NCBI GenBank assembly: GCA_002401545.1
Contig: NVTJ01000001.1
Location: forward strand, 7,265-13,854
Direction: 5' to 3'
DNA: 6,590 nucleotides
DNA from: Alphaproteobacteria bacterium
GTDB taxonomy: Bacteria > Pseudomonadota > Alphaproteobacteria > Sphingomonadales > Emcibacteraceae
This document shows positions 1-5,492 of this stretch, in pieces. The notes under the pieces were generated by a model. The model made no database searches, had not been told where the DNA came from, and was given only the letters and a program-made list of their open reading frames with translations. Both the position numbers and the translations under genes were made by a program. The first letter of the stretch is position 1. Each line of letters begins with the position of its first letter.

Positions 1-554
1 TCACATTCGGGTTTCAGGCTGAAATCCAGCGGCGGTTCCGCCAATAAGGCACTGGCAATTTTATCAACTTCCCCGGCACCAAAACGCCTCTTCCAGCTTT
101 CCTTCAGCCATTTCGGGATGTTCAGGTCCGGCGGGAATCCCGTGGAGAATTTTTCCTGCTCCCGGTCTATACGCCGCAAAATGGCATTGACCATGCCCCT
201 GCTATGAGCATTATTCTGTTTGCCGGTCATCCTGACCGCAGAATTCACCGCCGCATGGGCCGGAACATTCATATAGAGCAATTGAGTAATACCAAGCCGC
301 ATGATATTACGGATGTTTTTCTGTTTGCCAGTCAGCTTTTTTGATGTGCAATGATTGATCATCGCATCAAGTTGACCCAGATGACGCAAACAGGTGGTGC
401 CGAGATAACGGACGAAACCCCGGTCCTGCGGTGATAATTTATCGCCAAACTGGCGGCATGTCTGGTCAAAGGCCTGATCCAGCGGCAAATGATCATCGAG
501 TATTTTTTCCAGAAAACCGAGTGCAGCCCACCGGCCTGTCAGGTCATTTGCCAT
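1..554 (-). CDS. rsmB: 16S rRNA (cytosine-C5)-methyltransferase RsmB, N-terminal part (3' end off window)
   Basis: The reverse strand is open from an ATG at 554 to the window edge, giving 184 residues with no stop. RsmB/Fmu proteins are usually about 430 residues, so less than half is visible. Residues 1 to about 130 match the NusB-like RNA-binding domain that begins RsmB: helices with 'LSPQDRGFVRYL', 'RLGITQLLYM', 'VPAHAAVNSAV' and 'VNAILRRI'. This is followed by the typical linker 'IPKWLKESWKRRFG' that leads into the methyltransferase fold. The SAM-binding domain and catalytic cysteines are outside the window. Family knowledge: the enzyme makes m5C967 in 16S rRNA. An in-frame TAG at 566-564 just upstream fixes 554 as the first possible start, with a weak GGA Shine-Dalgarno at 562-560. 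The gene is divergent from the DUF1674 gene. A stand-alone NusB is unlikely because the linker continues past the NusB domain. Confidence 0.9.
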   Translation of the reverse strand, partial: MANDLTGRWAALGFLEKILDDHLPLDQAFDQTCRQFGDKLSPQDRGFVRYLGTTCLRHLGQLDAMINHCTSKKLTGKQKNIRNIMRLGITQLLYMNVPAHAAVNSAVRMTGKQNNAHSRGMVNAILRRIDREQEKFSTGFPPDLNIPKWLKESWKRRFGAGEVDKIASALLAEPPLDFSLKPEC

Positions 555-630
555 ATTTATCCACTAGCCTTAAGTCCAAGATTGCTGCTATATATGGTAT
601 TAATAAAACAGATTAGCAAGAGAATGTCTC
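555..630. promoter_or_regulatory. Divergent intergenic region, probable promoters for rsmB and the DUF1674-sixA-patatin set
   Basis: These 76 bp separate two divergent genes and are the only non-coding stretch of any size, so promoters for both directions should lie here or just inside the flanking genes. The region is AT-rich, with a TATATATGGTATTAATAAAA core around 590-609. A poor rightward candidate is TTAAGT (570-575), a 17 bp spacer, then TATGGT (593-598). A leftward candidate reads TTGCTA on the minus strand near 612-617, with CATATA/TATATA about 17-19 bp further on. Neither is a strong sigma-70 match, and I see no clear operator palindrome. The assignment rests mainly on gene orientation. 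Confidence 0.35.
618..623 (+). promoter_or_regulatory. Shine-Dalgarno for the DUF1674 gene
   Basis: AAGAGA lies 7 nt before the ATG at 631. It supports that codon over the out-of-frame ATG at 624. An in-frame TAA at 604-606 rules out a longer protein, and there is no other in-frame ATG between that stop and 631. Confidence 0.5.
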
Positions 631-786
631 ATGTACAGCCAAAGAAAAAAACCGGAGCCACAGACAGATAACCGTGAAAAAACCGACAGGAAAGCGACAC
701 GACCAAAAGAAATTGGCGGACGAAAAGGCCCGGAGCCAACCCGTTACGGTGACTGGGAAAACAACGGGATTACTTCTGATTTTTAA
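631..786 (+). CDS. DUF1674 / SDHAF4-like small protein (probable succinate dehydrogenase assembly factor)
   Basis: This is a 51-codon ORF, short enough to be missed by a 60-residue cutoff. The N-terminal half (residues 1-27) is hydrophilic, rich in Lys, Arg, Glu and Pro, and probably disordered. The C-terminal half (28-51) carries the signature of DUF1674: 'EIGGRKGPEPTRYGDWEN', ending in Ser-Asp-Phe at the stop codon. Family knowledge: the mitochondrial homologue SDHAF4/Sdh8 binds the flavinated SdhA subunit and protects it before the complex assembles, and bacterial DUF1674 proteins share this C-terminal block. A role in SDH assembly is inferred from that; no sdh genes are in the window. The eukaryotic proteins have a targeting peptide, which is absent here, as expected for a bacterium. 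The gene is first in a rightward set, 21 bp before the SixA-like gene. It is divergent from rsmB, an arrangement I recall from other Alphaproteobacteria. Confidence 0.88.
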   Translation: MYSQRKKPEPQTDNREKTDRKATRPKEIGGRKGPEPTRYGDWENNGITSDF

Positions 787-807
787 AATGATGATTGAAA
801 ATTATTA

Positions 808-1311
808 ATGAAACGGCTTTTCCTCCTCAGACATGCCAAAGCGGGCTTTGCAACCAGCGACCACGCCCGGCCACTTGCGAAACGCGGCAAAAGAGACGCC
901 TTCTGGCTCGGCCAGTATTTAAAAAAATCAAATCTGCTGCCAGACTATGTTCTTTGCTCATCCGCCAAGCGGGCAAAAGAAAGCCTGAGCCAGCTTTCAG
1001 ATGGTGCCGGAATATCTGTTCCCACTCATTTTTATAAGGATTTATATCTGGCTTCTGCTGAACATATGACCCGGAAAATCCAGAGTTTGGATATAAATAT
1101 TAATGCCCCGATGATCATTGGCCATAATCCGGGGCTTTCAATGCTGTTTCATAATCTGGCCAAAAACCCGCCCAAAGATGACCGCAGCCTTAAATACCCC
1201 ACCTGCATGGTTAGCATTTTAGACTTTGACATAGATAACTGGTCTGATTTAAAAACTAACGGGGGACAACTTGTTGCCTGTATTATTCCATCAGACAGAA
1301 TTGGACAATAA
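808..1311 (+). CDS. sixA: SixA-type phosphohistidine phosphatase (histidine phosphatase superfamily)
   Basis: This 167-residue protein is close to the usual SixA length of about 160. The RHG-type motif is 'LLRHAKAG', with Arg8 and the phospho-accepting His9. 'RPLAKRGKRDA' (21-31) follows, then 'LCSSAKRAKESL' (49-60), where Arg55 fits the second phosphate-binding arginine. 'IIGHNPGL' (103-110) carries the second catalytic histidine, His106. 'KYPTCMVSILDFD' (129-141) is typical of the alphaproteobacterial SixA-like group. There is no signal peptide, so it should be cytosolic. Family knowledge: E. coli SixA removes phosphate from histidine phosphotransfer or phosphotransferase-system proteins; the target here is unknown. 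An in-frame TGA at 796-798 fixes ATG 808 as the start. The Shine-Dalgarno is very poor, so translation may depend on coupling to the DUF1674 gene 21 bp upstream. The stop codon directly abuts the patatin start in the same frame. Assignment to the superfamily is firm; the substrate is not. Confidence 0.87.
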   Translation: MKRLFLLRHAKAGFATSDHARPLAKRGKRDAFWLGQYLKKSNLLPDYVLCSSAKRAKESLSQLSDGAGISVPTHFYKDLYLASAEHMTRKIQSLDININAPMIIGHNPGLSMLFHNLAKNPPKDDRSLKYPTCMVSILDFDIDNWSDLKTNGGQLVACIIPSDRIGQ

Positions 1312-3831
1312 ATGCAGGAAAAAGAATTACGCTTGGCTTTGGTCTGTTTTGGCGGGGTTTCGCTCGCGGTCTATATTCACGGGACATCCAAGGAAATCCT
1401 GAAACTTGTCCGCGCCTCCAAAGCTTTTCACAGTGATCCTGATATCAATGCCCAAAGCCGGAAAGACTATATTTATCCCAACGGTAATCTCCGTGACAAG
1501 CCGGATACGGAACTGGTTTATTTTGACATTTTGAAAGCCTTGTCCCCCGAACTTGAGTTGCGGGTCATCGTCGATGTTATCGCCGGGGCCTCGGCCGGCG
1601 GTATGAACAGTATCTTTCTCGGTCGGGCGCTGGCCCATGACCTGAGCATGGATCACCTGCGCCATCACTGGCTGGAAGAAGCCGATGTCAGCCGTCTGGT
1701 CGGCAATAAAAAACCTGCCGGGGCAATGAATAAAATTTTTTCCAAACCAATTGTAAGTTACCTGAGCAAAAAATATCTCGGCGATAGCGATCTGGCTGAC
1801 CGGGTACAGGAAAAGCTCCCCGCCCTGATGAATATCTGGAAATTAAAACCGCCCTTTGACGGCAAACATTTTCTCGGCCTGATGTTTAAAGGACTTAAAA
1901 GCATGGGCACGGATAAAGGCCACTCCCTGATGCCCTATGGTCATCGGCTGGATCTTTATGTCACCGTGACCGATTATTATGGCTTTCAGCGCATAATCCC
2001 CCTCAATGACCCGCCGTTCATTCATGAACGTGAACATCGGCATAATTTTCATTTCTCCTATCTTAACAAGGACAGCCATCATCTAGACGATAACAAAGTG
2101 ACCGCAAATAATATTGAATCTGATTTTAAAGAGCTTGATATACCGGCATTGAGTTTTGCCGCCCGGGCCACCTCCAGCTATCCCGGTGCCTTTCCCCCGG
2201 CGCAACTCAGGGAAATGGACAGCTTCCTGAAGGACAACGGCAAAAGCTGGGTTAAAAAAGACGACTTTTTAAAGAAGAATTTTTCAGAATATACCAAGGC
2301 CGGTCTTGACCCCCGGCAGACCTCCTTTCTGGATGGCAGTATTTTAAATAACAAACCCTTTGATCAGGCCATTTCCGCCATTCAGGGCCGTCCGGCGTTC
2401 CGGGAAGTGGACCGGCGGATTATCTATATTGATCCTAACCCGGAAATGCTGATCATCCCCCCGACAGGGGCGCCGCCATCATTGCTTAATACCATAAAGG
2501 GGGCCATGTCCAATATTCCCATGAATGAGCCCATGCATGATGACCTGACGAATATTCAAAGCTATAATCAACAGATCAGAACCATTAAAACCGTGATCGA
2601 TCATGCCAAGCCCGAGATTGAAGAGCTGGTGGCAGAAGTTTCCGGCAATATACTGGACGCCGTTCCTGATGCCGGGGAAATCACCTATCTGCGTATCATT
2701 GCCAATATAAAAACCGTAACAGGTGCCGGCTTTTCTTACGGTGGTTATGCCCGGCTGAAGGTGCGTAATACCGTCGCCGCCCTGACCCGGCTCATCGGTG
2801 ACATATGCGGATTTACCTCCGGCAGCCGGCGGCGGCGGCGGTTGTTTACGGTTCTGCATAATATGGCTTTCCGTGATAAATTTGATTTTTCTGCCTATTC
2901 TGACAGAATGGAAAAAAACAACCAGTCCCGACTGATGACCTGGGTCAAGGGACTGGTACAAAAAACCGGTACTGAGGAGCCTCTGCCTTCCTGGGGATTT
3001 TTTCTGACAAAATTTGATGTTAAATATCAACGGCGGCGGCTGCTTTTTGTCATAAAAGACCTTAATACATATTATTCCCATCACCCGCAAGATGCCCGAA
3101 AACTGGACCATTTAAAACGGTCACTATATGACATTCTGGAAGATATTGGCAATTGCACCCACCCTGATGCAATTCCAGCCACAGTTAAAAGCGCCCTTTT
3201 GAAGGCCTTTTGCCCGGTCGCTGAACTTGATATTGATGATGATCTTCCAGAGGCCGCGCTGGAGGAAATGATAACAGATCATTTGGCTGGTTTGAGTTCT
3301 GCCCTGAACGGCCTGGCAGATATTATGCATCTTGATCACTATAAATTTGCGGCGGACCAGCTTATCGCCGACCAATATAAAATCGGCTGGGAAAGCGATC
3401 TTACCAAAAATCTCGCCATCAGCTACATCGGTTTTTCCTTTTGGGATGTGACGACTTTTTCTATTATGGGATCAAAAGAGCTGGGGGAATTCAACGAAAT
3501 CAAAATTAACCGCATAAGCCCCAAGGATAAATCCGTGCTCTCCGACAAAAGCGATGACATGCCACTTTTGGGTACGGCAATGGCTGGGTTTGGTGCCTTT
3601 TTCAGCCGCAAAGACCGGGAAAATGATTATCTATGGGGCCGCTTCAACAGTGCTGAACGGCTCATAGACCTGCTCTATAATCAGGCGCAGATGTCAGCTC
3701 TGGACCATAAGCTGGATGTGGTCGCCCTGAAAAAACGGGCGTTTACAGCCATTTTGGATGTGGAAGAAGAATATTTACATGAAATTCCGGAGCTTTTCAT
3801 CAAACTGCGAAAAAAGATCAACCGACTTTAG
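1312..3831 (+). CDS. Patatin-related lipid acyl hydrolase, long form with DUF3376-like C-terminal region
   Basis: This is an 839-residue protein with an N-terminal patatin domain (about 6-360). The glycine-rich oxyanion motif is 'CFGGVSLAVYIHG' (12-24). The nucleophile elbow is 'GASAGG' (92-97), with Ser94. 'SFAARATSSYPGAFPP' (281-296) is the conserved block before the catalytic Asp341 in 'DGS'. All parts of the Ser-Asp dyad are present, so it should be an active serine acyl hydrolase of lipids. About 480 further residues contain conserved blocks near the end: 'YIGFSFWDVTTFSIMG' (705-720), 'NRISPKD' (733-739) and 'GAFFSRKDRENDYLWGRF' (761-778), followed by 'AERLIDLL'. These match my memory of the bacterial patatin-related family TIGR03607/DUF3376, whose function is unknown. 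No signal peptide or clear membrane helix is visible, although basic clusters occur at 506-510 and 574-576. A weak GGA ribosome site at 1303-1305 precedes the start, which abuts the sixA stop. The substrate and role are not known. Confidence 0.88.
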   Translation: MQEKELRLALVCFGGVSLAVYIHGTSKEILKLVRASKAFHSDPDINAQSRKDYIYPNGNLRDKPDTELVYFDILKALSPELELRVIVDVIAGASAGGMNSIFLGRALAHDLSMDHLRHHWLEEADVSRLVGNKKPAGAMNKIFSKPIVSYLSKKYLGDSDLADRVQEKLPALMNIWKLKPPFDGKHFLGLMFKGLKSMGTDKGHSLMPYGHRLDLYVTVTDYYGFQRIIPLNDPPFIHEREHRHNFHFSYLNKDSHHLDDNKVTANNIESDFKELDIPALSFAARATSSYPGAFPPAQLREMDSFLKDNGKSWVKKDDFLKKNFSEYTKAGLDPRQTSFLDGSILNNKPFDQAISAIQGRPAFREVDRRIIYIDPNPEMLIIPPTGAPPSLLNTIKGAMSNIPMNEPMHDDLTNIQSYNQQIRTIKTVIDHAKPEIEELVAEVSGNILDAVPDAGEITYLRIIANIKTVTGAGFSYGGYARLKVRNTVAALTRLIGDICGFTSGSRRRRRLFTVLHNMAFRDKFDFSAYSDRMEKNNQSRLMTWVKGLVQKTGTEEPLPSWGFFLTKFDVKYQRRRLLFVIKDLNTYYSHHPQDARKLDHLKRSLYDILEDIGNCTHPDAIPATVKSALLKAFCPVAELDIDDDLPEAALEEMITDHLAGLSSALNGLADIMHLDHYKFAADQLIADQYKIGWESDLTKNLAISYIGFSFWDVTTFSIMGSKELGEFNEIKINRISPKDKSVLSDKSDDMPLLGTAMAGFGAFFSRKDRENDYLWGRFNSAERLIDLLYNQAQMSALDHKLDVVALKKRAFTAILDVEEEYLHEIPELFIKLRKKINRL
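2827..2841 (+). repeat. (CGG)5 trinucleotide tract inside the patatin gene
   Basis: Five perfect CGG codons encode Arg506-Arg510 in the region after the patatin domain. A shorter (CGG)3 run encoding Arg574-576 occurs at 3031-3039. Length change by slippage would add or remove arginines without shifting the frame. Confidence 0.8.
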
Positions 3832-3843
3832 AGCACCCTGCAC

Positions 3844-4227
3844 TTACATGAAACCCATTTCAAGACGGGCCGCTTCGCTCATCATATAGATGGTCCAGGG
3901 CGGGTCCCAGACAAGCTCCACATTAACATCCCGCACCCCCTCCACATCACCCGCCCTGATCTGCACATCACCCGGCATGGTTTCAGCCACCGGGCAATTG
4001 GGCGTGGTCAGGGTCATGATAATTTCCACATTGGCATCTTCAGCCACATTCACCTCGTAAATCAGGCCCATCTCGTAAATATCTATGGGAATTTCCGGGT
4101 CATATATTTCCCGCATCCGGGCAACAATCTGCTCCTGTAAATATTTCCGCGTATCTTCGGACAGAGGAATAGAGAAATCCTGTGTCGGTGATGATGTCTC
4201 AATGGACTGTTCTTCGCTGCTGTTCAT
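3844..4227 (-). CDS. sufT: SufT, MIP18/DUF59-family iron-sulfur assembly protein
   Basis: This is a 127-residue protein from ATG 4227. Residues 1 to about 25 are a Ser/Glu-rich, low-complexity extension. The rest is a complete MIP18 (DUF59) domain: 'IYDPEIPIDIYEMGLIYEV', then 'MTLTTPNCPVAETMP', which holds the conserved cysteine (Cys78 from this start), and 'VELVWDPPW' followed by 'MSEAARLEMGFM' at the C-terminus. This full pattern is that of the SUF-associated DUF59 protein, SufT. Family knowledge: SufT helps mature Fe-S proteins, especially under high demand, and is cytosolic. It is the last gene of the leftward suf operon, 11 nt after sufS. A TTG at 4242 would give five more residues and a TTGA overlap with sufS. 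I prefer ATG 4227 because GAGAG sits 8 nt before it, while nothing resembling a ribosome site precedes the TTG. Confidence 0.92.
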   Translation of the reverse strand: MNSSEEQSIETSSPTQDFSIPLSEDTRKYLQEQIVARMREIYDPEIPIDIYEMGLIYEVNVAEDANVEIIMTLTTPNCPVAETMPGDVQIRAGDVEGVRDVNVELVWDPPWTIYMMSEAARLEMGFM

Positions 4228-4235
4228 ATCCTGTT

Positions 4236-4240
4236 CTCTC
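4236..4240 (-). promoter_or_regulatory. Shine-Dalgarno that favours the ATG start of sufT
   Basis: On the minus strand GAGAG is followed by 8 nt and then ATG at 4227. It overlaps the sufS stop codon (TGA, 4241-4239), a usual layout for coupled genes. It lies inside the alternative TTG-started reading frame, so it cannot serve that start. Confidence 0.45.
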
Positions 4241-5492
4241 AAGAAAAAATCCGGTTGACCTTGTGAAGACTGTCCACAAAACGATCAATATCCTGCTGCG
4301 TATTATAAAGCCCCAATGACAGGCGGGCCGTTGATGGAATATCGAAAAAATCCATCACCGGCTGGGCGCAATGATGACCGGTGCGGATGGCGATACCATC
4401 CTGATCCAATATGGTGCCGATGTCATGGGGATGGGCCAGATCCATGGTAAAAGAAATAATGCCCGCCATATTATCCGCCCGGCCGATAAGATTCAGCCCC
4501 TTGACCTGTTGAATTTTATCAAGGCTATAGGCCAAAAGACGACCTTCATGTTCAGCAATATTATCAAAGCCCAGGTCTTCCACATAATCAAGGGCGGCAC
4601 CAAGGCCGATACCACCGGCAATATGGGGGGTTCCGGCCTCAAACTTATGAGGCAAGTCATTATAGACCGTCTTTTCAAAGGTGACAGAGCGGATCATATC
4701 GCCACCCCCCTGATAGGGCGGCATCGCCTTAAGCAGTTCTTCCTTGGCATAAAGCACACCAACCCCGGTCGGGCCATAGAGCTTGTGACCGGAAAAAACA
4801 TAAAAATCCGCGTCCAGTTCCTGCATATCCACCGGCATATGGGGCACGGCCTGACAACCATCCACCAGAACCTTTGCCCCGACTTTATGTGCCGCTGTGA
4901 TAATATCCTTCAGGGGTGTTATGGTGCCCAAGGCATTGGAAATATGGGTGATCGCCACCAGCTTTACCCGCTCACTGAGCATTTTTTCATACTCATCGAA
5001 CAAAAAGTTGGCTTTATCATCAATGGGCGCCACCGTAAGGACAATGTCTTTCTCATCCCGCAGCATCTGCCACGGCACAATATTTGAGTGATGTTCCATA
5101 CGGCTCAGGACAACTTCATCGCCCGACCCCAGAAACTTACGTCCCCATGTAGCCGCCACAAGATTTATCGCTTCTGTCGCCCCGCGAACAAAAATAATTT
5201 CGTTCGGGCTGGCCGCATTGATGAAATTCTGGACCTTGACCCGAACATCCTCATACTTCTGGGTACCAACCTGCGACAGATAATAAACACCCCGGTGAAT
5301 ATTGGCATATTCCTCTGCATAACATTTCTGAATGGCGTCCAGAACCCTTTGCGGTTTCTGGGCCGAAGCGCCGCTATCAAGAAACGTCAGGGGCTTACCA
5401 TATATTTCCTGTTTGAAAATGGGAAAGTCATTACGAATTTCTTCGACATTATAATTGCTTAGCTGTTTTGCTCTGAATATTTGTGGCGTCAT
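4239..5492 (-). CDS. sufS: SufS cysteine desulfurase (class V aminotransferase fold, PLP enzyme)
   Basis: This is a full-length 417-residue protein; the family is about 405-420. SufS takes sulfur from L-cysteine as an enzyme persulfide, leaving alanine, and supplies it for Fe-S cluster assembly in the cytosol. Visible landmarks are 'FLDSGASAQKP' (37-47), 'NIHRGVYYLS' (64-73), 'RGATEAINLVA' (103-113) and 'RMEHHSNIVPW' (131-141), with the PLP-stacking histidine. 'VDGCQAVPHMPVD' (210-222) holds Asp211, which pairs with the PLP nitrogen. 'FSGHKLYGPTGVGVLY' (233-248) holds the PLP lysine Lys237. 'RTGHHCAQP' (370-378) carries the catalytic Cys375 in the short-loop form typical of group II (SufS) rather than IscS. 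The ATG overlaps the sufD stop codon by ATGA, implying translational coupling. The partner SufE is not in the window. Confidence 0.97.
   Translation of the reverse strand: MTPQIFRAKQLSNYNVEEIRNDFPIFKQEIYGKPLTFLDSGASAQKPQRVLDAIQKCYAEEYANIHRGVYYLSQVGTQKYEDVRVKVQNFINAASPNEIIFVRGATEAINLVAATWGRKFLGSGDEVVLSRMEHHSNIVPWQMLRDEKDIVLTVAPIDDKANFLFDEYEKMLSERVKLVAITHISNALGTITPLKDIITAAHKVGAKVLVDGCQAVPHMPVDMQELDADFYVFSGHKLYGPTGVGVLYAKEELLKAMPPYQGGGDMIRSVTFEKTVYNDLPHKFEAGTPHIAGGIGLGAALDYVEDLGFDNIAEHEGRLLAYSLDKIQQVKGLNLIGRADNMAGIISFTMDLAHPHDIGTILDQDGIAIRTGHHCAQPVMDFFDIPSTARLSLGLYNTQQDIDRFVDSLHKVNRIFS

Noticed and set aside
431..671. Two plus-strand frames (431-616 and 489-671) overlapping the rsmB start and the divergent region
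   Set aside because: They are antisense to rsmB or out of frame with the DUF1674 gene, and their translations show no family features.
795..1037. An 80-codon TTG-started frame over the start of sixA
   Set aside because: It is a frame shifted relative to the clear SixA motifs and has no motif of its own.
2479..3111. A 210-codon open frame on the minus strand inside the patatin gene
   Set aside because: It lies opposite a strongly supported 839-residue gene, has no recognisable motif, and reads as a low-plausibility shadow.
1312..3831. Patatin gene as part of an anti-phage system such as CBASS
   Set aside because: Patatin effectors occur in such systems, but no cyclase, sensor or accessory gene is nearby. 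The neighbours are housekeeping genes, and the protein matches the long patatin-related family instead.
3832..3843. Bidirectional terminator between the convergent genes
   Set aside because: The 12 bp gap and its flanks contain no inverted repeat followed by a T-run on either strand.
4371..5087. A 238-codon open frame on the plus strand opposite sufS
   Set aside because: sufS is certain here, with all catalytic residues in place. The antisense frame has no family resemblance and no ribosome site that I can see.
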